From Sphingobacteriaceae bacterium (GTDB lineage: Bacteria; Bacteroidota; Bacteroidia; Sphingobacteriales; Sphingobacteriaceae): DNA of 64,000 nucleotides. The first letter of the stretch is position 1, and every line of letters starts with the position of its first letter. The notes under the pieces were generated by a model that worked only from the letters and a program-made list of their open reading frames with translations, had not been told where the DNA came from and searched no databases. The stretch is from positions 22,938-86,937 of the forward strand of contig CANHGR010000008.1 of assembly GCA_947460875.1 (NCBI GenBank), read 5' to 3'. This document shows positions 1 to 8,875 of this stretch, one piece after another. The translations under genes and the position numbers were made by a program.

Positions 1-636
1 AGTACTGCTCACGCGCATTCTGTGGTGCTATCACCCGATAACAAGTTCTTATTTGTGCCGGATCTAGGGATTGATAAGATTAATATCTACAAGTTTAATC
101 CTAAGAACAGTGCACCTTTGAGCCCGTCCGAACCAGCATCCGTTCCGGTAACTCCGGGAAGTGGCCCAAGACACATCACATTTCACCCAAACAATAAGTT
201 TGCATATTCAATACATGAGCTCAATGGAATGATTACGGCATTTAGCTATAAAAAGGGTGTCCTAAAAGAAATTCAAACTGCTCCTACTTTACCCGAGGGA
301 TTTAAAGGTAGGATCAGCGGAGCTGATATTCACGTTTCACCTGATGGCGAATTTCTATACGGCTCTAATCGCGGAGACGGGAATGATTTAGTAATTTATC
401 GTATCGATCAAAAAAACGGACGTATCAACTTTGTGGGCAGACAAGCATCTCTTGGCAGGACTCCGCGCAACTTTACCATGGACCCATCAGGCAGCTTCTT
501 GCTCGTCGCTAATCAAGATACTGACAACATCAGTGTTTTTAAACGTGATAAAAAAACCGGCTTGCTAACCGATACCGGACTAAAAGTTGACAATATCGGA
601 AAACCTGCATTTCTTAAGTTTGTTGAAACTAACTAA
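1..636 (+). CDS. Lactonase family beta-propeller protein, 5'-truncated
   Basis: Only the C-terminal part is present. The reading frame is open to the first base of the window, and the residues before the first GTG (STAHAHS) continue the usual HAHS-type motif of this family, so the start lies outside. The protein resembles the 7-bladed beta-propeller lactonase family (6-phosphogluconolactonase/YbhE-like, PF10282). Repeated blade motifs are visible: SPDNKFLFVPDLG, HPNNKFAYSIHELN, SPDGEFLYGSNRG and DPSGSFLLVANQ. Known members hydrolyse 6-phosphogluconolactone or are secreted sugar-lactonase-like proteins. The true substrate cannot be read here, and a signal peptide cannot be checked because the N-terminus is missing. 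Confidence 0.85.
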   Translation, partial: STAHAHSVVLSPDNKFLFVPDLGIDKINIYKFNPKNSAPLSPSEPASVPVTPGSGPRHITFHPNNKFAYSIHELNGMITAFSYKKGVLKEIQTAPTLPEGFKGRISGADIHVSPDGEFLYGSNRGDGNDLVIYRIDQKNGRINFVGRQASLGRTPRNFTMDPSGSFLLVANQDTDNISVFKRDKKTGLLTDTGLKVDNIGKPAFLKFVETN

Positions 637-1030
637 AAGAATGCCTTCGCATTGCACGTGAATTGGTTCATTGAAACCGAATTGCCCGATTTTCTTTTTG
701 CTGAAAATCAAAGCAATGACCTAGAGCCACCTAGATCAAAACAAAAATAACGATGTTGGATAAGTATCCTCCGCCTAGTTTATTGGCACCATACCCTGCA
801 AGCAATCCTATAAATGATTATTCATCTGATACGTTTAAGTTAAAACATAAGCTTCAATTTAGCCGATGTATCAACTATAACACTAGCATCATTGCTGTTT
901 GACATTTTGTAAAACTTGAAGACTCATGTCTTTATTGATTTGACATGTAATCATAGACATTAAAAAAGCATCCGATGGGCAGACACTTTTTCAACTAACC
1001 AATTATAACCTAAAAATAAACGAAAGTAGC
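637..1030. other. Intergenic stretch without a convincing gene
   Basis: This is about 390 bases between the lactonase gene and the tRNA-like gene. A short hairpin (AATGC, loop CTTC, GCATT) lies at 640-653. A second imperfect stem lies at 661-683 (AATTGGTT against AACC-G-AATT), followed a few bases later by a T-rich run, so it may be a weak terminator of the lactonase gene. An ATG frame of 49 codons (753-902) has no recognisable similarity and is not called. Nothing else stands out. Confidence 0.5.
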
Positions 1031-1139
1031 TGTAGGGGAAGGAGTCGAACCTTCAAGGAGTGGTTAGCCCGTTACCGGATTTCCCAGATTCTCCGCCACC
1101 GAGACAAGGAGGTGTGTCTGCCAATTTCACCACCCTACA
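1031..1139 (-). tRNA. tRNA-like gene with very long variable arm, identity unclear
   Basis: Read on the minus strand, the gene has a 7-bp acceptor (TGTAGGG/CCCTACA, extendable by one C-G pair to 8 bp). It has a Leu-type D arm (GTG, loop with GG, CAC) and a 5-bp T arm (GAAGG, loop TTCGACT, CCTTC). The anticodon arm is CCTCC-TTGTCTC-GGTGG with one T-T mismatch. In this register the anticodon reads GTC (Asp), yet the long variable arm is a class II (Leu/Ser/Tyr) trait. No triplet in the loop is a Leu, Ser or Tyr anticodon. The variable region is about 41 nt and can fold as nested stems GGAG/CTCC, TGG/CCA and CCG/CGG capped by GTAA. The base at position 73 would be G, and CCA is not encoded. It could be an unusual functional tRNA, a tRNA-derived RNA or a decayed tRNA-Leu. 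Confidence 0.7.
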
Positions 1140-1173
1140 GTGTTTTAACAACCGTTTTATTGATTGCGTAAAT

Positions 1174-1206
1174 CAAATGTAAGGCATTTATAATATCAAT
1201 TGCAAA
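1174..1206 (-). promoter_or_regulatory. Promoter of the tRNA-like gene
   Basis: On the minus strand this is an exact match to the Bacteroidota housekeeping promoter: TTTG, a 21-base spacer, then TACATTTG (TAnnTTTG). The predicted start is near 1168, about 30 bases before the 5' end of the tRNA-like gene, which leaves a short leader as expected for tRNA precursors. Confidence 0.7.
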
Positions 1207-1282
1207 TATTTTAACAAAATATTTCAATTTTTACTATTTTATTATTTAATTCGCATATAAATTATTATTGTACAAAATTCAA

Positions 1283-1765
1283 ATGGAAAAACGGATGCAA
1301 AATTTAGAAATTGATAATCTGGACATGCAAATACTGGGATTCTTGCTAGAAGACGCCACTATCCCATATACTGAAATTGCTAAAAGACTAATTGTTTCCG
1401 GTGGGACGATTCATGTGAGAATGAAAAAAATGCAAGACATGGGGATAATAAAAGGATCGAATCTTATTATTGATGCCCAAAAAATAGGGTATGACGTTTG
1501 CGCTTTCTTAGGCATTTTCCTTGAAAAAGGATCCATTTACAAAGATGCCGTAGAAAAACTGAAGAAAGTAAAGGAGATTGTTGAATTACATTATTGCACC
1601 GGCACTTATAGCATGTTTGCAAAAATTATCTGTCGGGATACCAACCACCTTAGGGAAGTATTGAACGAAGATATTCAAGCAATAGAAGGAATTCAACGCA
1701 CTGAAACATTTATATCTCTCGAAGAGAGTATTAAACGCCAGATTGATCTAGCAAGACAAGCCTAA
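1283..1765 (+). CDS. Lrp/AsnC family transcriptional regulator
   Basis: A small DNA-binding regulator of about 160 residues, the normal length for the family. The N-terminal third is an AsnC-type helix-turn-helix (LDMQILGFLLEDA, then TEIAKRLIVSGGTIHVRMKKM). The C-terminal part is the RAM/AsnC ligand-binding domain (VELHYCTGTYSMFAKI, EGIQRTETFISLEES). Family members sense amino acids or related small molecules and form dimers or octamers. A TTG at 1268 lies in frame, but ATG 1283 (or ATG 1295) fits homologues better. It converges on pdhB with a 23-base gap. Its ligand and targets cannot be read from the sequence. Confidence 0.9.
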   Translation: MEKRMQNLEIDNLDMQILGFLLEDATIPYTEIAKRLIVSGGTIHVRMKKMQDMGIIKGSNLIIDAQKIGYDVCAFLGIFLEKGSIYKDAVEKLKKVKEIVELHYCTGTYSMFAKIICRDTNHLREVLNEDIQAIEGIQRTETFISLEESIKRQIDLARQA

Positions 1766-1788
1766 AAATTTCCAAGAATATCTACCGT

Positions 1789-2775
1789 CTACTTTTGAAT
1801 GTACATGACACTTTTTACAGTGGCTACTACTCTTTCAACATTAGGGAGGGCTTCAACCAATAAGGTTGGAGCATATGGAATGGGCACATCTGCAGATACA
1901 ACCCTTAAAATTGGCGCATCAAGAAAATCGAAAGCATCTTTCTGAACTTTAAATGAAACTTCTGTCGCTATTGATCCGAGTGGCCAGGTTTCTTCAACTA
2001 TTATTAGCCTGTTAGTTTTCTTTACAGACGCAATAACCGTATCGTAATCAATTGGGCGAACAGTTCGTAAATCGATAACTTCAGCACTGATACCTTCTTT
2101 TGCTAATTCTTCAACCGCAGGATTAACTACGCGGGTCAACATCTTGCCATAAGTAACTATCGTTACATCGCTGCCTTCTTTTACAACATTGGCTTTGCCA
2201 ATTTCTATATAATATTCTTCTTCAGGCACTTCTCCTTTATCGCCATACATTACTTCAGATTCCATGAAAATTACAGGATCGGGATCTAAAATTGATTGCT
2301 TTAATAATCCTTTTGCTTCATATGGAGTAGAGGGCACTACAACTTTTAAACCTGGACAGTTTGCATACCAGTTTTCAAAATTCTGCGAGTGCTGCGCACC
2401 CAACTGACCGGCATTGCCCGTAGGTCCGCGAAATACGATAGGAACTGAAAATTGCCCACCACTCATTGACAGCACCTTGGCTGCACCATTTATTATCTGA
2501 TCGATACCAACTAATGAGAAGTTGAAGGTCATAAACTCAATCACCGGACGTAATCCATTCATTGCCGCACCAATGCCGATGCCCGTAAACCCCAATTCAG
2601 AAATTGGAGTGTCTATTACTCTTTTCGGACCGAACTCGTCCAACATGCCCTGACTAACCTTATATGCCCCATTATATTCAGCAACTTCTTCGCCCATTAA
2701 AAAAATCTTCTCATCTTTTCGCATTTCTTCATTTAATGCTTCACGAAGCGCTTCTCTGAACTGTATCTCTCTCAT
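1789..2775 (-). CDS. pdhB: Pyruvate dehydrogenase E1 component, beta subunit
   Basis: The 328-residue length is typical for a separate E1-beta chain of the 2-oxo acid dehydrogenase complexes. The transketolase-type pyrimidine-binding domain comes first (IFLMGEEVAEYNGAYKVSQG, then DTPISELGFTGIGIGAA). The C-terminal transketolase domain follows (VTIVTYGKM, VIDLRTVRPID, VEETWPLGSI). With an E1-alpha chain it decarboxylates pyruvate using thiamine diphosphate and passes acetyl groups to lipoyl-E2. The alpha-subunit gene is not in the window, so the pair is not adjacent here. A 2-oxoisovalerate E1-beta is possible but less likely. lipA, which makes the lipoyl cofactor of E2, lies far off at 48.8 kb. 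Confidence 0.92.
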   Translation of the reverse strand: MREIQFREALREALNEEMRKDEKIFLMGEEVAEYNGAYKVSQGMLDEFGPKRVIDTPISELGFTGIGIGAAMNGLRPVIEFMTFNFSLVGIDQIINGAAKVLSMSGGQFSVPIVFRGPTGNAGQLGAQHSQNFENWYANCPGLKVVVPSTPYEAKGLLKQSILDPDPVIFMESEVMYGDKGEVPEEEYYIEIGKANVVKEGSDVTIVTYGKMLTRVVNPAVEELAKEGISAEVIDLRTVRPIDYDTVIASVKKTNRLIIVEETWPLGSIATEVSFKVQKDAFDFLDAPILRVVSADVPIPYAPTLLVEALPNVERVVATVKSVMYIQK

Positions 2776-2794
2776 GTTTAATCAAGTTTGGACG

Positions 2795-2825
2795 CAAATA
2801 TAATGAGTAATGTTTGAAATACAAC
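2795..2825 (-). promoter_or_regulatory. Promoter of pdhB
   Basis: Minus-strand GTTG, a 19-base spacer, then TATATTTG: a near-perfect Bacteroidota -33/-7 pair (the first base of the -33 element is G rather than T). The -7 element ends 19 bases before the pdhB ATG, giving a short leader. Confidence 0.55.
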
Positions 2826-2922
2826 CCTGTAATAAAGAGGGCACAGTAATTTTGGTTTTCGGAGACAGATTACCCGATTTTAGGATAGGTTTTCTTAATC
2901 TTCAGGGCTATTTTCTACTGAT

Positions 2923-5900
2923 TTAATCAAACTCATTTTCTTCTTCAGCGGCCTTTTCTAAAATATCTTGCGGCTCCTTGAAATTTGTCCGCACGAACGT
3001 ACACCATTGGCACTCCTCTTTTCCGCAGCCGCTAAATTCATGATTGAGAATTCGGCCATAAGTTTCTTTGATCTGTTCTTTGACAAGCGATAAATCGTCG
3101 GCCGTAATATCCACCTTCTTTTTTATATATTCATTCTTGTAAGGCTCAACAAAGTCAAATTCAGCACCAATCGCTTTCCAATTATTGCGCCTATCGTTAT
3201 CGACTAAAAGCTTATAAAATACGGCCTGCCTCCAGTAATCGCCACCCAAAGGGTCTTTTTCATTAGGTGGACTCAATTTCTTTTTCGCGTATTCGAAGCT
3301 TCCGGTTTTATAGTCTACAATATTTACGTCATTCCCCCTAAACTCGAGCTTATCAAGTACACCTTTTACGGGCACTCCCTCTATTTCAACATTGCTAATT
3401 CTATATTCTGCCACAATATATTTTTCCCAATGGCTGATGTATTTATTGTAGAAATCCGGAAGAATTTTATCGCCATATTCCATCCTCCTTTTAAATTGTT
3501 CATTAGTAAACGCTTCGCGATTGCGTTTCATATACCACTGAAAATCTTCTACGAATTTAGACACTCCATGGAACTCCTTTTTGTCTTCAGCCAAGGAACT
3601 AAATAGCTTATTCAAAGCTGAATGCACTGCAGACCCAAATGTCATTGACTCATTTTTGCCGGAAGGAACCATAATTAAATTCTGGAAATAAAACTTGAGT
3701 GGGCAGTCTAAATAGTTATTTAGATGCGTGCTACTAAGCACGTAATTCTGTAATAAAGATTCAACGTATTGCTTGTCAATCAATCCTATACTCGGTCTTT
3801 CATCCTGCGCAAATTGCAGAATGAAGAAATCGGTTAAAATGCTTTCCGACACTTCCTTTCTGCTGACCTGAAGGTCTGTTCGCGACAATATCTCTCCCAG
3901 AAAAAGCGTAGGTTCTAACTCTTTGCCATTTGCATCTTGGGCAGGATAAGAGATGGCAAGGAACTTCTTCGCCCGGGTAATTGCCACATAAAATAATCTG
4001 CGGAGCTCTTCGTCATTATTCGAAGAAGATGAAGAAGTAAATAAGTTATCAGGGAATTTATAGGTCGATGAAAGTTTCTTTTTCTTCTCCCACACATTCG
4101 TGTTTGCACCTATCAGATAGACATACTCAAATTCAAGACCTTTAGAGCCATGGCAGGTTAAGAAATTTACGCCTTGTTCATTAAATATAATCTGATTTAC
4201 TTCAATAGAAATGTCGTTCTCTTCGAGAAGGTCTATCAATGTTACCATGTCTTTCAACTTCATGTCAGGCTTCTTCCTGCTTTCCTCTTTAAGAAAATTA
4301 AAAAGCGCAGAGATTGCCTGCATATACCAAGTCTTATCAGCCGAGCTTAGAATATAGGCTAGAATCCCTCCCCTAACCATTATCTTTTCAAAAAGGCCTT
4401 GTACCGTGAGGTTATTCGACTCTTTTATCCAAAACTCAAGATCATCGCTCAATCTTTTAATCTGTTTCCGGCTCTCTGTGTCAAATAGGGTTTGCGCAGT
4501 TTGTCTGGAAATATCGGAAATCTTTGCGCGTATTGAAGTTTTGTCAGTATGGCTTTTGTTATAATCGCTAACCTCTACGCTGATTTTAGCGATATCAATG
4601 GGCGCTATTTGGTAAAAATCATAGTGCATAATCTCAAATAGCAGCTCATCTCCGCTAAAAGGAAATTGACTTTCAAAGGCTAAATAACGAAGGATATTAA
4701 TAAGTTTTCGTCCAAAAGGTTCTTTTAGAATATTTACCTTTCTCTTTGTATGTACAGGAATCCCTTTGAGCTGAAAAAATCGCGCTAACTCTTGCCCCGA
4801 CCGATGTTCCTTATAGATAATAGCAATTTCTTCTGGCGGAACTCCGCTCTGTAATAACAGACCGACTTCATGGGTTATATCCGCGAATTCATTAAATTGA
4901 CTGGAATAGGCCATGATCTTTGGATGCGGCACCACTCCGGCATACCTATCATTCTGAGCTATTAGATGTTTACTTAGTCCGGGAAGATTAATGCGCTCTG
5001 TATTGTGCTTAATTAGTTCTCTTGCAACATCCAATACGATCTGAGAAGAGCGATAGTTATCCGTTAACATCACCCGATAGAGGCTATCCGCATAGCGCGA
5101 GTTGTATTCTTCGATGTTTTGAACGTTTGCTCCCTGAAACCTGAATATTGACTGATCATCATCGCCGACTACAAAAATATTGGGCTTATCCCAATAACTG
5201 ATCAGCAAATTGATTAATTCATTTTGAGTGCCGCTTGTATCTTGAAATTCATCTACTAAAACATATTGATACCGCTCTTGGTAGTTGAGAAGGAAATTTT
5301 CATCTTTCTTAAAAGCGTCTAATACCCATAAGATCATATCGTCATAGTCATAACGCGACATTTTCATCATCAACGCTTGATAGGCCTTAAACTCGTTCAC
5401 CGCAGCACAAAGCTTATCCATATCTTCGCGCATTTGAGAAAATTCGGGCTTCAGCGACCCTGCTTCATTCGCTTTATATTTCCTTACATATTTAAACGTT
5501 TTGTAATACGGAGAATCCGGTTCGCAATTCTCAACCTGATCAATATATTCGGAGATCTTTTTGTCGATTATTTCAGGCGACCACCCTTCCCTTTTCATGA
5601 TCGAAAACAATTCCTGCAGACGTTTTATCTCATAATAAACATCCCCCCTAAAACGCTTTAACAAATGATTAGGCGGAAAACCATCAACAAGTTTTCGAAA
5701 GAGGTCTATGCGTTCAAGATCGGAAATAGGATCCAATTCCAGCTTACCAAAATAATCCAGATTTTCTTGAATAATGTAGTTACAGAAAGCGTGGAAAGTG
5801 TAGATATTGACGCGATAAGCATCTGGGCCAATAAAATCAAACAATCTTTTACGCATGGCAACCGTTCCTGCGTCTGTATACGTTAGACATAATATATTAT

Positions 5901-6087
5901 TTGCCTGCGTATCTGTTTCAGTAAGAATCTTACCGATCCTAGCAGCGAGAATTTGCGTTTTTCCAGTTCCCGGACCGGCGATCACCAATACAGGGCCGTC
6001 TATCTGATTTACTGCTTTAAGCTGATTCTCATTCAGTCGCTCAAGCGCTTTTTGAAAATTTTGGTTGTATTTGGATAGGATCTGCAT
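2923..6087 (-). CDS. UvrD-like SF1A helicase fused to a RecB-type nuclease with cysteine cluster
   Basis: A 1054-residue DNA repair enzyme. Residues 1-720 hold the UvrD/PcrA motor: Q-motif (LNENQLKAVNQ), Walker A GPGTGKT at 38-44, Walker B DEFQDT near 280, motif III GDDDQSIFRFQGA, motif IV NYRSS, motif V CHGSKGLEFEYVYL and motif VI RRLFYVAITRAKK. The last 260 residues form a PD-(D/E)XK nuclease with the core IVDYKTG. One cysteine before it (LDCPLKFYF) and three near the end (CGKEECQWC) are spaced like the Fe-S cluster ligands of AddB-type nucleases. This suggests double-strand end processing in a single chain. No RecC/AddB partner lies next to it. It is divergent from the VWA gene. Confidence 0.88.
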   Translation of the reverse strand: MQILSKYNQNFQKALERLNENQLKAVNQIDGPVLVIAGPGTGKTQILAARIGKILTETDTQANNILCLTYTDAGTVAMRKRLFDFIGPDAYRVNIYTFHAFCNYIIQENLDYFGKLELDPISDLERIDLFRKLVDGFPPNHLLKRFRGDVYYEIKRLQELFSIMKREGWSPEIIDKKISEYIDQVENCEPDSPYYKTFKYVRKYKANEAGSLKPEFSQMREDMDKLCAAVNEFKAYQALMMKMSRYDYDDMILWVLDAFKKDENFLLNYQERYQYVLVDEFQDTSGTQNELINLLISYWDKPNIFVVGDDDQSIFRFQGANVQNIEEYNSRYADSLYRVMLTDNYRSSQIVLDVARELIKHNTERINLPGLSKHLIAQNDRYAGVVPHPKIMAYSSQFNEFADITHEVGLLLQSGVPPEEIAIIYKEHRSGQELARFFQLKGIPVHTKRKVNILKEPFGRKLINILRYLAFESQFPFSGDELLFEIMHYDFYQIAPIDIAKISVEVSDYNKSHTDKTSIRAKISDISRQTAQTLFDTESRKQIKRLSDDLEFWIKESNNLTVQGLFEKIMVRGGILAYILSSADKTWYMQAISALFNFLKEESRKKPDMKLKDMVTLIDLLEENDISIEVNQIIFNEQGVNFLTCHGSKGLEFEYVYLIGANTNVWEKKKKLSSTYKFPDNLFTSSSSSNNDEELRRLFYVAITRAKKFLAISYPAQDANGKELEPTLFLGEILSRTDLQVSRKEVSESILTDFFILQFAQDERPSIGLIDKQYVESLLQNYVLSSTHLNNYLDCPLKFYFQNLIMVPSGKNESMTFGSAVHSALNKLFSSLAEDKKEFHGVSKFVEDFQWYMKRNREAFTNEQFKRRMEYGDKILPDFYNKYISHWEKYIVAEYRISNVEIEGVPVKGVLDKLEFRGNDVNIVDYKTGSFEYAKKKLSPPNEKDPLGGDYWRQAVFYKLLVDNDRRNNWKAIGAEFDFVEPYKNEYIKKKVDITADDLSLVKEQIKETYGRILNHEFSGCGKEECQWCTFVRTNFKEPQDILEKAAEEENEFD

Positions 6088-6167
6088 GGCGGTTTACGAA
6101 TTTGCGGAAAATAAATTACCAAAACTAATTTGACACCTTCTTAACATAATAGGGAATGCAAAACCAT

Positions 6168-6175
6168 TAACTTTG
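6168..6175 (+). promoter_or_regulatory. Candidate -7 element upstream of the VWA gene
   Basis: TAACTTTG matches TAnnTTTG exactly and ends 22 bases before the ATG at 6198. No TTTG/TTG sits 19-22 bases upstream (the nearest TTTG is 35 bases away), so only half of the promoter is supported. Confidence 0.35.
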
Positions 6176-6197
6176 ATTTTACGTTTATACATCTAAA

Positions 6198-7298
6198 ATG
6201 CGGGGATATTCCTTTTCAAAATTCAATCCAAACGATCTTCCGCAAGGAGGATTTGATCAATTGTTAAAATTGTTCCTTGAATTATTGAATTATACTGCAG
6301 GAGATGCCGGAGAAGCGCTTGCTTGGATGAATGAGCTCGACAAACAACATCAGTTTACCAGTGATGACTATGCGATGGGCGATTTCATCGAAGACCTGAA
6401 AAACAAAGGATATATCAGCGATGACGAGAAAAACCCAGGCGATATTAAGATAACGGCTAAAACTGAGCAAAACATCCGCCAATCGGCGTTAGAAGAAATT
6501 TTCGGAAAATTAAAAAAATCTGGCAGGGGAAATCATAACAGCAATATCTCAGGGTTAGGAGAAGAAAAAAATGCCGACCGTCGCGAGTACCAATTCGGCG
6601 ACAGCTTGGATCAAATAGACATGACGGCCTCGATCCATAATGCACAGATCAACCATGGGATCAGCGAATTTGCAATGACCGAGCGTGATCTTGAAGTGGA
6701 AGAAAAAGACTATAAGACGATCACTTCTACGGTCCTCATGATCGACGTTTCCCACTCGATGATTTTATATGGCGAAGACCGCATCACGCCCGCAAAAAAG
6801 GTAGCAATGGCTCTGGCTGAACTGATCCGCACAAAATACCCAAAAGATACGCTCGATATCGTAGTTTTTGGTAACGATGCCTGGCCAATAAGCATCAAAG
6901 ATCTTCCGTACCTTCAAGTTGGTCCATTTCACACAAACACGTACGCAGGGCTAGAACTCGCCGTTGATATTCTGCGCCGAAGAAAAACACACAACAAACA
7001 GATTTTCATGATCACCGATGGAAAGCCAACCTGCTTGAAAGAAAATGGCAAATATTATAAAAATAGCGTCGGCCTTGATCGTAAAGTAGTTAACAAGACA
7101 TTTAATATGGCAGCGCAATGCAAACGCCTCAATATTCCAATTACCACCTTTATGATAGCCAAGGACCCTTATCTGCAGCAGTTTGTAAGGCAATTCACCG
7201 AGATCAATGGAGGGAAAGCATTCTATAGTTCGTTAAAAGGACTGGGAGAATTTATTTTTGAAGATTATATAAAGAATAGAAGACGGACTGTTAAATAG
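6198..7298 (+). CDS. VWA domain-containing protein
   Basis: A 366-residue cytoplasmic-looking protein with no signal peptide or membrane segment. The N-terminal half is helical and charged. From about residue 175 there is a von Willebrand A domain with a complete metal-binding (MIDAS) set: DVSHS in MIDVSHSMILYGEDR, a threonine in HTNTYAGLELA, and aspartate in MITDGKPT. Such proteins work with MoxR/ChlI-type AAA+ ATPases as the integrin-like half of a metal-insertion or remodelling chaperone. The AAA+ partner follows 55 bases downstream on the same strand. The client protein is unknown. Confidence 0.85.
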   Translation: MRGYSFSKFNPNDLPQGGFDQLLKLFLELLNYTAGDAGEALAWMNELDKQHQFTSDDYAMGDFIEDLKNKGYISDDEKNPGDIKITAKTEQNIRQSALEEIFGKLKKSGRGNHNSNISGLGEEKNADRREYQFGDSLDQIDMTASIHNAQINHGISEFAMTERDLEVEEKDYKTITSTVLMIDVSHSMILYGEDRITPAKKVAMALAELIRTKYPKDTLDIVVFGNDAWPISIKDLPYLQVGPFHTNTYAGLELAVDILRRRKTHNKQIFMITDGKPTCLKENGKYYKNSVGLDRKVVNKTFNMAAQCKRLNIPITTFMIAKDPYLQQFVRQFTEINGGKAFYSSLKGLGEFIFEDYIKNRRRTVK

Positions 7299-7353
7299 TC
7301 TAAACCTTCCGACTTCCGGTCCTTCGGACTTTCCGAATTTACTGAAAAAAATT

Positions 7354-8859
7354 ATGCAAGACATCAACATAAGAACACTAGAACAACTAAAAGCCTCAGG
7401 CTATCAAACTCGGTCTGTTAAGCAAGAATTAAGAGAGAATCTGATTTCTCAGCTGAAAAATAAGGAAGCGGGTTTTGAGGGAATCATCGGCTACGAGGAT
7501 ACCGTAATACCAGATCTACAGACAGCAATCTTGTCAAGACATAATTTTCTATTACTCGGTCTACGGGGTCAAGCCAAAACCCGTATCGCCCGGTTGATGA
7601 TTAATCTGATGGACGAATATATCCCCTATATTGAAGGTTCAGAACTTTTTGAAGATCCACTAAATCCAATCTCCTGGTATGGCAGAACACAACTAGCTGA
7701 GCATGGAGATCAGACTCCTATTGCTTGGCTTCATCGTTCAGAAAGATACACCGAGAAACTTGCGACACCCGATGTCACCGTTGCCGATCTTATTGGTGAT
7801 GTCGACCCTATTAAAGCTGCCACTTTAAAATTGACTTATTCAGATGAGCGGGTTTTACACTATGGTTTAATCCCTCGAGCGCATCGCGGAATATTTGTAA
7901 TTAATGAACTTCCTGATTTACAGGCTCGTATACAGGTGGCTTTATTCAATATCTTGCAGGAAAAAGACATACAGATCCGTGGATTTAAATTGCGTCTACC
8001 GCTTGACATACAGTTTGTATTTACGGCAAATCCAGAAGATTATACCAACAGAGGTTCTATCGTAACTCCTTTAAAAGACCGTATAGAAAGTCAGATCCTC
8101 ACTCACTATCCGAGGAGCGTTGATATCTCAAGGAAGATCACTCAACAAGAGGCGTCGCTTACTGCATCGCAACGCGAAAACATTGAAGCGGATGGCTTGG
8201 TTAAAGATCTTGTTGAACATATTGCCTTTGAGGCCAGAAATTCTGAGTATATTGATAAAAAATCGGGCGTTTCTGCGAGACTGACGATTTCTGCGTACGA
8301 AAACCTAATCAGCAATGCCGAACGCAGAATGCTGATCAACGACGAACCGCGTACACTTGTACGTATTTCTGATTTTATGGGAGCTATTCCTGCCATTACC
8401 GGCAAAATAGAACTAGTGTATGAAGGCGAGCTTGAAGGGCCTGCTAAAGTTGCTAATATCCTTGTCGGAAAGGCCATTAAAACGCTCATGGCTCAATACT
8501 TTCCGGAGCCCGAAAAGTTAAAAAAATCGAAGGCGGTGAATCCTTATAGTGAGATTACCAATTGGTTTGCTTCAGGCAATAGCATTAGTTTACTTGACGA
8601 TCTTTCTGAACAGGAATACAAATCAGCTCTAAACTCAATTCCGGGATTGAAGAGTGTAGTCAAACAATTTCACCCGAATTTAAGTAAAAGTCAGCACCTG
8701 TTATTGATGGAATTTCTACTCCACGGACTGGCAGAATTTTCGCAGGTGAGCAAATCACATCTCGATAATGGTTTTACGTTTAAAGACATGTTCAATAGTC
8801 TATTCAACGCAGATTTCGGTGAAGACGATGATGAATATGACGAAAAGGATAGATATTAG
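7354..8859 (+). CDS. AAA+ ATPase, magnesium-chelatase subunit I/MoxR-like
   Basis: A 501-residue ATPase. The Walker A-like loop is GLRGQAKTR near residue 70. The Walker B region reads GIFVINELPDL, with NE in place of the common DE. The family's sensor region (QFVFTANPEDYTNRG, then PLKDRIESQI) is present, and a helical C-terminal lid with an acidic tail (GEDDDEYDEKD) follows. It resembles the ChlI/BchI and MoxR group, which hydrolyses ATP to drive a VWA partner. That partner is encoded directly upstream. No chlorophyll or cobalamin chelatase large subunit is nearby, so Mg-chelatase activity itself is unlikely and a chaperone role is inferred. Confidence 0.83.
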   Translation: MQDINIRTLEQLKASGYQTRSVKQELRENLISQLKNKEAGFEGIIGYEDTVIPDLQTAILSRHNFLLLGLRGQAKTRIARLMINLMDEYIPYIEGSELFEDPLNPISWYGRTQLAEHGDQTPIAWLHRSERYTEKLATPDVTVADLIGDVDPIKAATLKLTYSDERVLHYGLIPRAHRGIFVINELPDLQARIQVALFNILQEKDIQIRGFKLRLPLDIQFVFTANPEDYTNRGSIVTPLKDRIESQILTHYPRSVDISRKITQQEASLTASQRENIEADGLVKDLVEHIAFEARNSEYIDKKSGVSARLTISAYENLISNAERRMLINDEPRTLVRISDFMGAIPAITGKIELVYEGELEGPAKVANILVGKAIKTLMAQYFPEPEKLKKSKAVNPYSEITNWFASGNSISLLDDLSEQEYKSALNSIPGLKSVVKQFHPNLSKSQHLLLMEFLLHGLAEFSQVSKSHLDNGFTFKDMFNSLFNADFGEDDDEYDEKDRY

Positions 8860-8875
8860 TGCTCTAATCGTTTAG

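Noticed and set aside
753..902. 49-codon frame in the intergenic region
   Set aside because: No similarity, no signal for translation, and ordinary composition; likely chance.
3915..4109. Alternate frame inside the helicase
   Set aside because: Opposed by the long, motif-rich frame; no independent support.
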